In this document: piece after piece, positions 1 to 7,632 of the stretch
Numbering within the stretch: the stretch's first letter is position 1
Layout: each line of letters opens with the position of its first letter
NCBI GenBank assembly: GCA_021774205.1
Contig: JAJFJI010000070.1
Coordinates: 1-10,213 of the forward strand
Length of the DNA: 10,213 nucleotides
Reading direction: 5' to 3'
DNA from: Nitrosomonas sp.
GTDB lineage: Bacteria > Pseudomonadota > Gammaproteobacteria > Burkholderiales > Nitrosomonadaceae
Made by a program: the position numbers and the translations under genes
Notes under the pieces: generated by a model
What the model was told of the DNA's origin: nothing
Databases searched by the model: none
Seen by the model: only the letters and a program-made list of their open reading frames with translations

Positions 1-114
1 TCTTATCCCTTCCGGACGACACAGCTGGGCATGAGCTACACCCGCACCACCAAATATCGCAGGCGTCGTAGCAGCTGCCACTGCACCAGCTTTTAATACA
101 TCACGTCTTTTCAC
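1..114 (-). CDS. N-terminus of a Tat-exported protein (partial)
   Basis: Only the first 38 codons lie in the window; the gene runs off the left edge. The start is GTG at 114, set by a strong ribosome binding site (GGAGG at 123-127). The peptide begins VKRRDVLKAGAVAAA, a twin-arginine motif (RRDVLK) followed by a hydrophobic Ala/Gly-rich stretch and a likely signal peptidase site at AHAQ near residue 30. This shows directly that the product is folded in the cytoplasm and exported through the Tat system, which is typical of cofactor-bearing periplasmic proteins such as multicopper oxidases and molybdoenzymes. Only about eight residues of the mature part are visible (start QLCRPEGIR), too few to name the family. 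A gene-free region of about 1 kb lies upstream. Confidence 0.75.
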   Translation of the reverse strand, partial: MKRRDVLKAGAVAAATTPAIFGGAGVAHAQLCRPEGIR

Positions 115-179
115 TGTTATTTCCTCCGTATAATGAAAACAAAAACATTTATTACAATCTGGTCTATATAAACTAAGTC

Positions 180-207
180 GTTATAACTAATTTAATAAGT
201 GCCGCAA
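180..207 (-). promoter_or_regulatory. candidate sigma70 promoter for the Tat-signal gene
   Basis: On the minus strand, TTGCGG (202-207) and TATAAC (180-185) are separated by 16 bp. The -10 box matches 5 of 6 consensus bases; the -35 box is weak. The leader to the GTG start would be about 60 nt. The whole area is AT-rich, so chance matches are likely. Confidence 0.3.
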
Positions 208-460
208 CTGTAAAATTGCCGGATATTATCTAATTAATTATTTTTATAACCCTTTAGTTGCATATAAAAGCAAGAACTAGGAAAGCTTGTGCAGGCTGGA
301 CGAATTAGAATATATGAACAGCTGAACCATTATTAATATTATGGTTTATATGTATAGATTAATAATGTTCCTTCTAGTTTAAAATATTTGCACTTACCAA
401 AAAAACTCAAAAAGATGCGTTTTTTGTAGTCTTTTCAACATTTTGCAGACATAGCACTTT

Positions 461-487
461 TTTACAACGTAACGATTATTTGTAACG
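461..487 (+). repeat. compound motif copy 1 (TTTACA-CGTAAC-TTGTAACG)
   Basis: TTTACA (461-466), CGTAAC (468-473) and TTGTAACG (480-487) occur in this order. The same three blocks in the same order recur at 991-1020, with spacers differing by a few bases. The right end overlaps the palindrome at 479-499. Confidence 0.4.
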
Positions 488-499
488 GCAAGTTACAAA
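479..499. promoter_or_regulatory. palindrome TTTGTAAC-n5-GTTACAAA, possible operator
   Basis: TTTGTAAC (479-486) and GTTACAAA (492-499) form a perfect 8-bp dyad around GGCAA. After one mismatch (478/500), three more pairs extend it to 475-503. A dyad of this size fits a dimeric regulator site, or a weak hairpin. It lies about 365 bp upstream of the Tat-signal gene, far for a simple repressor site. No U-tract follows on either strand, so it is not an intrinsic terminator. Confidence 0.35.
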
Positions 500-990
500 C
501 AATAATTTAACTATTTTAATAAGAATAGAATGATTTACTGCTCATTCTGAAAGAAAAAACACACTACAATTAAAAACATAGCACGTTAATAGTGAAGATT
601 ACTGGGGAAACTTAAATAGGCACAAAGAGTAAAACTATCCGTTTTGCGCCTTGGTATCATCTAAAAAAAACTATTCAACCAAAGTTTCTGGGCAATGAGA
701 GGAAAAGCCCAAAACCGATTTTTTAGGGGTAGTCTACTTTAAGAAAATTATTCGGATAAAAAAGCATGGCTACAACGAATACCTTAATTACACTAACATA
801 CGCCGAGTAAATTCTACAGCACCAAATGATTCGATAGCTTGGGATAAATATCCGAGCCAGGCCTAACAAGAAGAGTATTTGAAATATGGGATTACCAGGA
901 ATAAAAATTGTAACTCTTGAATAACTTAAAACTCAAATTTTTGATCATAAGGTATTCTATGTATCGCAAAAACTAGTGTTCAAATGTGAG

Positions 991-1020
991 TTTACACGTA
1001 ACAATGATCATTTTGTAACG
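991..1020 (+). repeat. compound motif copy 2 (TTTACA-CGTAAC-TTGTAACG)
   Basis: TTTACA (991-996), CGTAAC (997-1002) and TTGTAACG (1013-1020) repeat the block order of 461-487 in direct orientation. Here the spacer is the perfect 10-bp palindrome AATGATCATT (1003-1012). The two copies bracket about 500 bp without a gene. Confidence 0.4.
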
Positions 1021-1182
1021 CTTAAATGGCAGGCTTTAGGGGTGAGCTGAATAGTTACTAATATTTTAAGCTGTTGGTTTTTCTTGACCTCTGTGATTCA
1101 TACTTAACCGGCAATACCTTAGTCTCTGCGCCGTTATAAATTGTGATTCTTATCTCTCACCTTTTCAGCATGAGTGAAACAC

Positions 1183-1794
1183 TTACTTCTGTCGCTCAAA
1201 TCGATAAAATGCCAGCATTCCGATGAGATTGGGTAGAAATGCGATCTGCCGGCCACCATTCATCACAATGCGCTCAAGAATCTGTGCGCCGCACAGATTG
1301 CATAATTCTTCAAAATCGCCAAGCGTGCAAAGATGAATATTTGGCGTATCAAACCATTGATAGGGCAATTCTTCCGATACAGGCATATGACCTGAAATCA
1401 CTTGCGCGCGGTTTTTCCAGTAACCAAAATTCGGAAATGACACAATCCCTTGCTTGCCAACCCGCAACATTTCATTGACTATTTCTTCTGTATGCCTCAT
1501 TGCTTGCAAAGTTTGCGACAAAATCACGTAATCAAACGAATCTGATTCAAATGTTGAAAGGCCTGATTCCAGGTCGTTTTGAATCACATTCACACCGTTT
1601 CTAACGCAACTGAGAACATTATTGTCATCAATTTCCACGCCATAACCAAAAATACTACGTGTATCATGCAAATAGCGTAGCAATGAACCGTCACCACAAC
1701 CAAGATCGAGCACTTTAGCACCTGGACTTATCCAAGCAGCGATAGCGGCAAAATCGGGTCTGGATATATCAGATGACTTTGTGATATGAGTCAT
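1183..1794 (-). CDS. metW: methionine biosynthesis protein MetW
   Basis: This is a class I SAM-dependent methyltransferase-fold protein of the MetW family. In proteobacteria it is encoded next to metX and is needed for homoserine acylation in methionine synthesis. The SAM-binding motif I reads VLDLGCGDGSLL at about residues 28-39. GYGVEID at about 50-56 provides the acidic residue at the end of strand 2, and the C-terminal half (FPNFGYWKNR) is typical of MetW. I chose ATG at 1794 (MTHITKSS), giving 203 aa, close to the family size. A longer frame to 1842 exists but would overlap the metX coding end. The start is 19 nt after the metX stop with a weak AGGAA site between, so the two are almost certainly co-transcribed. 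I see no defect in the frame. Confidence 0.93.
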   Translation of the reverse strand: MTHITKSSDISRPDFAAIAAWISPGAKVLDLGCGDGSLLRYLHDTRSIFGYGVEIDDNNVLSCVRNGVNVIQNDLESGLSTFESDSFDYVILSQTLQAMRHTEEIVNEMLRVGKQGIVSFPNFGYWKNRAQVISGHMPVSEELPYQWFDTPNIHLCTLGDFEELCNLCGAQILERIVMNGGRQIAFLPNLIGMLAFYRFERQK

Positions 1795-1813
1795 AGTTTC
1801 GAGTTCCTGACCG

Positions 1814-2941
1814 CTAAGTCTCAATTTTATCCATATATGCACGAACTAGCTGATGATAATAACCATCCACCATCAGAAACGAATCGTGGCCATGTCTAGA
1901 TGTGATTTCCGCATAACTCACATTAGCCTCATTATCCAGTAATGCTTTGACAATATCCCGTGAGCGTTCCGGTGAAAAACGCCAGTCAGAGGTAAATGAT
2001 AACACCAGAAAATTTGCCTTGGCATTACGAAATGCAGCACTTAAATCACCATTGTATGCATTTGCAGGATCAAAATAATCTAACGCTTTGGTCATAAGCA
2101 AATAGCTATTTGCATCGAATTGATCAGCAAATTTATCACCCTGGTAACGCAAATAAGATTCAATTTCAAATTCAACGTCATAACCAAATGAAAATGCGCC
2201 ACTACGCAAATCCCGACCAAATTTTATCGCCATGGAGTCATCGGATAGATAAGTAATATGCCCAAGCATCCGGGCAAGCCTCAAACCACGCCGCGGCAAG
2301 GTATCATACGAATAATAATCACCACCATAAAATTCCTGGTCAGAAATAATCGCCTGGCGCGCCACATCGTTAAAAGCAATATTCTGAGCTGTTAATTTAG
2401 AGGCAGCCGCGATAACCAACGCATGCCTTAACCGCTCTGGATAATCCAGTGCCCACTGTATCGCTTGCATACCGCCAAGGCTGCCACCACCGACTGCGGC
2501 AAATTGATCAATTCCTAAATGATCAGCTAATTGCGCTTGTGCTTCCACCCAGTCTTCCACGGTAACAATCGGAAAACTTGCACCATATGGGCGCCCCGTT
2601 CTTGCATCGATGCTGGCAGGACCCGTAGACCCATGACAACCACCAAGATTATTTACGCCAATAACAAAAAAACGATTAGTATCAATTGACTTGTCAGGAC
2701 CAATCATATTGTCCCACCACCCGGCACTCTTGGGTTGATCAGCATAAATGCCGGCCACATGATGGCTGCCTGAAAGTGCATGACAAATCAAGACCGCATT
2801 AGATTTAGCGGAATTAAGTTTGCCGTATGTTTCATACACCAGGTTATAGCTATTCAGTACCGCGCCACTCATTAAATGCAACGGTTTGTCTATATGCACA
2901 TACTGCGGCGTCACAATGCCGACTGAATTTTGAGCTTGCAT
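1814..2941 (-). CDS. metX: homoserine O-acyltransferase MetX (acetyl- or succinyl-transferring)
   Basis: This is an alpha/beta-hydrolase-fold enzyme that acylates homoserine at the first committed step of methionine synthesis. From ATG at 2941 it is 375 aa, the usual MetX length. The oxyanion region NNLGGCHGSTGP is near residues 98-108. The nucleophile elbow GGGSLGG places Ser at 154, the triad Asp lies in FTSDWRFSP (about 319), and the triad His in GHDSFL (about 352). A TTG at 2977 would add 12 residues (MALYPLINNYFF) unlike the family and would place translation over the best promoter, so I prefer 2941. Neither start has a clear Shine-Dalgarno site. metW follows after 19 nt. Beta- and gammaproteobacterial MetX paired with MetW are often succinyltransferases; sequence reading alone does not settle the acyl donor. 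Confidence 0.95.
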   Translation of the reverse strand: MQAQNSVGIVTPQYVHIDKPLHLMSGAVLNSYNLVYETYGKLNSAKSNAVLICHALSGSHHVAGIYADQPKSAGWWDNMIGPDKSIDTNRFFVIGVNNLGGCHGSTGPASIDARTGRPYGASFPIVTVEDWVEAQAQLADHLGIDQFAAVGGGSLGGMQAIQWALDYPERLRHALVIAAASKLTAQNIAFNDVARQAIISDQEFYGGDYYSYDTLPRRGLRLARMLGHITYLSDDSMAIKFGRDLRSGAFSFGYDVEFEIESYLRYQGDKFADQFDANSYLLMTKALDYFDPANAYNGDLSAAFRNAKANFLVLSFTSDWRFSPERSRDIVKALLDNEANVSYAEITSRHGHDSFLMVDGYYHQLVRAYMDKIET

Positions 2942-2964
2942 GAAAAAATAATTGTTAATTAATG

Positions 2965-2993
2965 GGTATAGTGCCAAGCATGTTCATCTACAA
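2965..2993 (-). promoter_or_regulatory. candidate sigma70 promoter of metX-metW
   Basis: On the minus strand, TTGTAG (2988-2993) and TATACC (2965-2970) are exactly 17 bp apart. The leader to the preferred ATG at 2941 would be about 17-20 nt. It sits in the only gap before the metXW unit. Confidence 0.4.
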
Positions 2994-3105
2994 ATGTAAA
3001 ATACACAGTTCTCCTTACCCCGAAGCTAAACAACCAACAACAGCCGGCGCAACCTTGAATGATTTCATAAACTGAATAGAGTAATAGAGTCACAGCGATA
3101 GACCC

Positions 3106-3138
3106 TGCAACAGCGTGTCATATTATCGACATGTTGCA
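3106..3138 (-). other. nested hairpin between ptsI and metX
   Basis: TGCAACA and TGTTGCA (7 bp) enclose TGTC and GACA (4 bp) with a 3-nt bulge and an 8-nt AT-rich loop. On the minus strand it lies about 64 nt after the ptsI stop and 165 nt before the metX ATG. No U-run follows it, so it is not a standard intrinsic terminator. It may be an RNA stabilising or processing structure at the end of the pts transcript, or a DNA dyad. Confidence 0.35.
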
Positions 3139-3201
3139 ATTATCTCTTTAATACACAATTATATCGCCAAAGAACCAAAGCAGACCAGGCGCTTGTCCGA
3201 G

Positions 3202-4929
3202 CTATTTATTCAATTTCACCAACAAACCACAGATTTTTTCTGAATGCTCGGCTTTTACTATCCTATGCGCCAACGGGATAATATCCGGCAAATAGCTATT
3301 CAATATCTGGCGCTTAACTGTAAGTATTTGCGCCGGATACATGGAGAATTGCTGCAAGCCAAGACCCAGTAACAAACGAGTAAATTGGATATCTCCTGCC
3401 ATTTCACCGCAGATTGCCACTGGCACTCTTGCACGATTTGCAGATTCAATGACACGCATAATAAGCCATAAAACTGCCGGATGAAGCGGATTATAGAGAT
3501 GTGCGACAGCATCATCGACACGATCTATTGCAAGTGTATACTGAATTAGGTCATTGGTGCCAACAGATAAAAAATCCAACTTACGCATAAACATATCAAC
3601 ACACAGCGCAGCGGCAGGAATTTCTATCATACCACCAACTAGAATCTTTTCATCAAATGCAACTTTCTCATCACGCAGACTTTGCTTCGCATTGTCAATC
3701 AGATGTAGTGTCTGATCAATTTCACATGCACTAGAAAGCATCGGTATCAGAATACGAAGCTTTCCAAAACTTGAAGCCCGCAGAATCGCGCGTAATTGCG
3801 TATGAAACAATCTCGGCTCAGCCAAGCAAAAACGAATTGCACGCAACCCCAATGCTGGATTCGCCGCAACACGCGTCATATCCTTAATATTCTTATCCGC
3901 ACCTAAATCAAAGGTACGAATTGTCACGGGCAAACCGCGCATGTTGACTGCTACCGTTCGATAAGCCTCAAATTGCTCATCTTCATCAGGAAGAACATCT
4001 CGATTAAGAAACAAGAACTCACTCCGAAACAGACCGACGCCATCGGCACCACTTTCTTTTACTTGTTCAACATCCTGAGGCAGCTCGATATTAGCATGCA
4101 ACTCAACCGGCGTACCATCGAGCGTCATGGTTGCAATAGATTTAATTCGCTTCAGCTTACGTTTTTCCAACTCCAGCTGACTTTTCCGCAACCGGTACTC
4201 GGATAACACATACTTGTCAGGATTAACAATGACAATATTCTGACTACCATCCACAATCAAATAATCATTTTCGAGAATAATCTGATGCGCATGATGCAGG
4301 GCCACAACGGAAGGAATGTTAAGACTACGTGCAACAATTGCTGTATGGGAGGTTGGACTACCGAGATCAGTAAGAAATGCGGTAAATCGATGTTGTTTAT
4401 ACTGCATCACATCAGCTGGGCTTAAATCATGCGTAACCAGGATGTTGTCACCCACATGCTTTACCGGTGGCGGAATATAGCCAGGATGTCCCAGCAAGGC
4501 CTTGAGTACCCGCTCTACAACCTGAATCACGTCAGTTTTACGCTCTCGCAAATAAGCATCATCGATTTCTTCAAACTGCGCCAGCAACACTTCCATCTGC
4601 TGCGTAATGGCCCATTCAGCGTTACAATGAGTTTGAGCAATACAATTGCTAGCTGCCTCCGAAAGCATTGGGTCATCCAAAATCATATGATGCAACTCCA
4701 AAAATGCGCTGAATTCCGCAAAAGCAGGGCCATCGGTAGCGGAAGCTTGCAGTGTTTCCAGTTCCTTACGTACTACAGAAAACGCATTGCTAAGTCGCGT
4801 TATTTCCCTATCAATTTGGTTTCTTGGTATCAGATAATGCGCAGCCTCCAGCGCAGTCGGTTTAGCAAGGTGTGCATGCCCAATAGCAATGCCATCCGAT
4901 ACGCCAACACCGTGCAGTATGAAGCTCAT
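3202..4929 (-). CDS. ptsI: PTS Enzyme I (phosphoenolpyruvate-protein phosphotransferase)
   Basis: This cytoplasmic enzyme takes phosphate from PEP and passes it to HPr. From ATG at 4929 (MSFILHGVGV) it is 575 aa, the classical EI length. The N-terminal HPr-binding and phosphohistidine part carries SPTSHTAIVARSLNIPSVVA with the active His near residue 195. The C-terminal PEP-binding barrel shows GLFRSEFLFL (Arg about 302), TIRTFDLGADK (about 337), GGMIEIPAA (about 432), VGTNDLIQYTLA (about 456) and AICGEMAGD with the catalytic Cys near 507. All expected residues are present. The ATG overlaps the ptsH stop by 4 nt (ATGA) and GGAGAAGG just upstream serves as ribosome binding site, so translation is coupled. 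A TTG six codons upstream is unlikely. Its partners are the EIIA and HPr genes directly upstream. Confidence 0.96.
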   Translation of the reverse strand: MSFILHGVGVSDGIAIGHAHLAKPTALEAAHYLIPRNQIDREITRLSNAFSVVRKELETLQASATDGPAFAEFSAFLELHHMILDDPMLSEAASNCIAQTHCNAEWAITQQMEVLLAQFEEIDDAYLRERKTDVIQVVERVLKALLGHPGYIPPPVKHVGDNILVTHDLSPADVMQYKQHRFTAFLTDLGSPTSHTAIVARSLNIPSVVALHHAHQIILENDYLIVDGSQNIVIVNPDKYVLSEYRLRKSQLELEKRKLKRIKSIATMTLDGTPVELHANIELPQDVEQVKESGADGVGLFRSEFLFLNRDVLPDEDEQFEAYRTVAVNMRGLPVTIRTFDLGADKNIKDMTRVAANPALGLRAIRFCLAEPRLFHTQLRAILRASSFGKLRILIPMLSSACEIDQTLHLIDNAKQSLRDEKVAFDEKILVGGMIEIPAAALCVDMFMRKLDFLSVGTNDLIQYTLAIDRVDDAVAHLYNPLHPAVLWLIMRVIESANRARVPVAICGEMAGDIQFTRLLLGLGLQQFSMYPAQILTVKRQILNSYLPDIIPLAHRIVKAEHSEKICGLLVKLNK

Positions 4930-5195
4930 CCACCTTCTCCAAAACAATCTTCAATTAGCGCCACTAAAGCCACCATGGCCTCGGTTTCATCCTCTCCGGT
5001 AGTTTCTATTCTAATCTTTACACCCTTATTCGCCGCCAGTGTCATCACACCCATGATACTCTTTGCGTTAACCCTGCGATTATTTCGCGTCAGCCATACC
5101 TCGCTACTAAATTGACTAGCCAGCTTAGTGAGTTTGGCTGATGCGCGCGCATGCAATCCTAACTTATTGATTATTTCTACCTCTTTAACCTGCAT
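4926..5195 (-). CDS. ptsH: PTS phosphocarrier protein HPr
   Basis: HPr shuttles phosphate from Enzyme I to EIIA proteins. From ATG at 5195 it is 89 aa, beginning MQVKEVEIINKLGLHARASA. The phosphoacceptor His15 with Arg17 sits in GLHARASAKL. Ser46 in NAKSIMGVMTLAA is conserved, the site phosphorylated by HPr kinase in organisms that have hprK, so serine regulation is possible; hprK is not in this window. The start lies inside the end of the EIIA gene (11-nt overlap). Upstream ATG codons exist in the same frame but give a non-homologous N-terminus. The overlap on both sides ties HPr production to its two partners. Confidence 0.95.
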   Translation of the reverse strand: MQVKEVEIINKLGLHARASAKLTKLASQFSSEVWLTRNNRRVNAKSIMGVMTLAANKGVKIRIETTGEDETEAMVALVALIEDCFGEGG

Positions 5196-5589
5196 CGCAT
5201 GATTCCAAACGGACATGTAAAATACCATCCTTCCCGCCATTGATTGCCTTATCCATCATAACGGCAAGCGGCTGATTGCGATAAGTCAGCGCCCGTATCA
5301 GCATAGGCAAATTAACGCCAGCCAGACATTCCACCTTGCCGGGCATAATCAATTGACAGGCAATATTACATGGGGTAGCGCCATAAATATCGCTTAACAC
5401 CAATACGCCATCGCCCATATCGATTTGACTAACCAATTCTCGCGCGTTTACAACAGCATCATCTGGGTTGTCATGCGCAAATACACTCAAAAACATCACA
5501 TTCTGTAATTTTTTACCGATGACATGGGTAGCGCACTGGATTAAACTGCCCCCCAGATTCTCGTGAGAGATAATCAAGATTCCAATCAT
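5185..5589 (-). CDS. PTS EIIA component, mannose family (stand-alone)
   Basis: This 134-aa single-domain protein starts MIGILIISHENLGGSL; His9 in ISHENLG is the expected phosphorylation site. The segments VLVLSDIYGATPCN (about 62-75) and CLAGVNLPMLIRAL (about 88-101) are characteristic of the EIIA-Man fold. Length matches a lone IIA domain, with no fused IIB. It is the first gene of the cluster with ptsH and ptsI. No IIB, IIC or IID membrane component is nearby, so a regulatory role as the end of a phosphorelay is more likely than sugar uptake (inference). The ATG at 5589 has no strong Shine-Dalgarno site. A large potential RNA hairpin ends about 30 nt upstream of the start. Confidence 0.9.
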   Translation of the reverse strand: MIGILIISHENLGGSLIQCATHVIGKKLQNVMFLSVFAHDNPDDAVVNARELVSQIDMGDGVLVLSDIYGATPCNIACQLIMPGKVECLAGVNLPMLIRALTYRNQPLAVMMDKAINGGKDGILHVRLESCDAG

Positions 5590-5618
5590 AATTCTGTTTT
5601 TAATTTTTTATTTATAGG

Positions 5619-5775
5619 TAATACGCCTTCAGCTCAATATTTACGGATACCGTTAGCTTTTCAGTGTTGCTGGCAAGGCAGATCTCACAGGCAATGGAAT
5701 AACCATTGTCCACGTGCTACGCCCGAAACATCTTGTGATCGCTATAGCCGCAAATATCAAGCTGAAGGCGTACTA
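5619..5775 (-). repeat. long imperfect inverted repeat upstream of the PTS operon
   Basis: Left arm 5619-5652 pairs with right arm 5742-5775. The core 24 bp (5623-5646 against 5748-5771) begins ACGCCTTCAGCT and has three mismatches. Over all 34 positions I count 27 Watson-Crick pairs. Of the seven others, five are A/C on the plus strand, which become G.U pairs in the minus-strand RNA. A second small stem, CAATGG (5692-5697) and CCATTG (5703-5708), sits at the centre. The element lies about 30 nt before the EIIA start, so it could be a leader RNA hairpin or a small palindromic mobile element. No U-tract follows on either strand. Confidence 0.6.
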
Positions 5776-5871
5776 GTATCTAAACTGACGACTGTTTGAT
5801 GCTATAACTGAACCAAACATACTCATTCATACGTATAAACGCGCATATTTCCTTTATTGAAAAATCAAGCA

Positions 5872-5899
5872 GCAAAAATCTAAATAACCATAAGGTTAT
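5872..5899 (-). terminator. probable intrinsic terminator of ettA (weak stem)
   Basis: On the minus strand, ATAACC and GGTTAT (5894-5899 and 5884-5889) form a 6-bp stem with a TTAT loop, followed by TTAGATTTTTGC. It lies 33 nt past the ettA stop. The stem is short and AT-rich, so termination may be partial, and read-through into the PTS operon is possible. Confidence 0.4.
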
Positions 5900-5931
5900 G
5901 CTAAATGATTTCATTTTACATTGGATAAGAA

Positions 5932-7596
5932 TTAACGGCTGATCGGCTTATACCGGATCCGCTTCGGTTTTGCACCTTCTTCACCTAAGCGTTTCTTCTT
6001 ATCCGCTTCATATTCCTGATAGTTACCATTGAAGAATGTCCATTGCGAATCCCCTTCTGCCGCAAGGATATGTGTGGCAATACGGTCGAGGAACCAGCGG
6101 TCGTGAGAAATAACCATCACACAGCCAGCGAATTCCAACGCAGCATCTTCCAACGCGCGCAATGTTTCCACATCAAGATCATTAGAGGGTTCATCCAGCA
6201 ACAACACATTACCCCCCGAAATCAGTGTCTGAGCCAAATGCAGACGTCCGCGTTCACCACCAGAAAGCTGGCCAACAATCTTTTGCTGATCACCACCCTT
6301 GAAGTTGAAACGACCAAGATAGGCGCGCGCCGGAATTGTATATTTACCCACAGTCAGAATATCATTGCCGCCGGAGATCGCATCGAACACAGTCTTGTCG
6401 TTCTCCAGCACATCACGTGCCTGATCAACATGCGCAATCTTGACGGTAGAACCAATTTTCACCTCACCAGAATCTGTTTGTTCCTTGTCAATTATCAATT
6501 TAAACAGCGTGGATTTCCCAGCACCATTCGGGCCAATAATACCAACGATAGCACCTGGCGGCACCTTGAAGCTGAGGTTGTCGATCAACAACCGGTCACC
6601 GTACGCTTTAGAAACATTATCAAACTCGATGACTTCATTACCCAGTCGCTCACCAACCGGAATAAAAATTTCCTGTGTCTCGTTACGTTTCTGGTATTCC
6701 TGCGAATTAAGTTCCTCGAAGCGGGTAAGACGTGCTTTAGATTTTGCCTGACGTCCTTTCGGGTTTTGCCGCACCCATTCCAATTCCTGCTTCATCGACT
6801 TCATATGTGCGTCAATTTGTTTATTTTCTTGCTCCAGGCGCGCCTCCTTCTGCTCTAACCAACTCGAATAGTTGCCCTTCCATGGGATACCATGGCCACG
6901 GTCAAGTTCGAGTATCCACTCGGCAGCATTATCGAGAAAATAGCGATCATGTGTCACCGCCACCACGGTACCAGGAAAACGCACCAGGAATTGTTCGAGC
7001 CATTCCACTGATTCAGCATCAAGATGGTTGGTCGGTTCATCCAGCAGCAGCATATCGGGTTTCTCAAGCAAAAGTTTACACAATGCAACGCGGCGCTTTT
7101 CTCCCCCTGATAGATGCTTAATGGCCACATCCCATGGCGGCAAGCGTAGCGCATCGGCTGCAATTTCCATCTGATGTTCGGTATCGCTGCCAGTAGTGGC
7201 AATAATCGCTTCCAGACGTGCTTGCTCGGTAGCAAGGGCATCAAAGTCTGCATCCTCTTCGGCATACGCCGCATATACTTCGTCCAGTTTCTTCTGCGCT
7301 TGCATCACTTCACCCAAACCTTCTTCAACTTCCTGACGGACGGTGTGCGCGGGATTCAGTTGCGGTTCCTGTGGCAAGTAGCCAATGCGGATGTTCGCTA
7401 AGCGCTGCACCTCACCATCGTATTCCTTATCCGCGTCTGCCATGATGCGCAGCACTGTTGATTTACCGGAACCGTTCAGCCCCAGTAGGCCGATCTTCGC
7501 ACCGGGGAAAAAACTGAGCGAAATATCCTTAATAATTTGACGCTTGGGGGGGACGATCTTGCTCACGCGGAGCATGGACATTACATATTGAGCCAT
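5932..7596 (-). CDS. ettA: energy-dependent translational throttle protein EttA (ABC-F ATPase)
   Basis: EttA is a soluble ABC-F protein that binds the ribosomal E site and gates the start of elongation according to ATP/ADP state. The 554-aa product has two ABC domains. The first has Walker A GLNGSGKST (about 39-47), signature LSGGEKRR (about 161) and Walker B LLLDEPTNHLD (about 182). The second has Walker A GPNGAGKST (about 354), signature LSGGERGR (about 443) and LLLDEPSNDLD (about 463). Between them is the charged linker that contacts the P-site tRNA (about 245-310). Both catalytic Glu residues are present and the length matches the family. There is no transmembrane segment, which rules out a transporter. 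The ATG at 7596 has only an A-rich upstream site. DUF2835 lies 112 nt upstream. Confidence 0.96.
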   Translation of the reverse strand: MAQYVMSMLRVSKIVPPKRQIIKDISLSFFPGAKIGLLGLNGSGKSTVLRIMADADKEYDGEVQRLANIRIGYLPQEPQLNPAHTVRQEVEEGLGEVMQAQKKLDEVYAAYAEEDADFDALATEQARLEAIIATTGSDTEHQMEIAADALRLPPWDVAIKHLSGGEKRRVALCKLLLEKPDMLLLDEPTNHLDAESVEWLEQFLVRFPGTVVAVTHDRYFLDNAAEWILELDRGHGIPWKGNYSSWLEQKEARLEQENKQIDAHMKSMKQELEWVRQNPKGRQAKSKARLTRFEELNSQEYQKRNETQEIFIPVGERLGNEVIEFDNVSKAYGDRLLIDNLSFKVPPGAIVGIIGPNGAGKSTLFKLIIDKEQTDSGEVKIGSTVKIAHVDQARDVLENDKTVFDAISGGNDILTVGKYTIPARAYLGRFNFKGGDQQKIVGQLSGGERGRLHLAQTLISGGNVLLLDEPSNDLDVETLRALEDAALEFAGCVMVISHDRWFLDRIATHILAAEGDSQWTFFNGNYQEYEADKKKRLGEEGAKPKRIRYKPISR

Positions 7597-7632
7597 TTAT
7601 TTTATCTTTATGGAATAGGATGCTAAAAGCGC

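Larger units (their letters stand above)
115..1182. other. about 1 kb region with no recognisable gene
   Basis: I find no open frame that reads like a conserved protein on either strand. The stretch is very AT-rich and full of stops. It holds the ribosome binding site and a candidate promoter of the leftward gene, an AT-rich inverted repeat (324-337 against 358-370, one indel), a perfect 8-bp stem palindrome (479-499) and a compound motif present twice (461-487 and 991-1020). Its size is unusual beside the compact operons to its right. It may be a regulatory region plus the remains of decayed DNA. Confidence 0.6.

Noticed and set aside
399..427. Terminator-like A-run/T-run pair (CAAAAAAA...GTTTTTTG)
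   Set aside because: The stem would be only A-T pairs with a long loop, which is not a stable terminator in AT-rich DNA.
788..862. Short minus-strand peptide (AWLGYLSQAIESFG...) resembling a worn protein fragment
   Set aside because: It is only 24 codons between stops, with no recognisable continuation in any frame on either side, so it cannot be assigned to a decayed gene.
2942..3201. Possible SAM-sensing riboswitch upstream of metX
   Set aside because: I looked for the SAM-II conserved blocks and other known SAM or SAH aptamer cores and found none in the leader. The nested hairpin alone is not enough.
4429..5115. 228-codon open frame on the plus strand
   Set aside because: It is antisense to ptsI and ptsH, both of which are well supported; the translation has no protein-family features.
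5563..5799. 78-codon plus-strand open frame over the inverted repeat
   Set aside because: Its composition is not protein-like, and the segment is explained by the long inverted repeat at 5619-5775.
6043..6858. 271-codon open frame on the plus strand
   Set aside because: It is the antisense shadow of ettA, whose ABC motifs are complete on the other strand.
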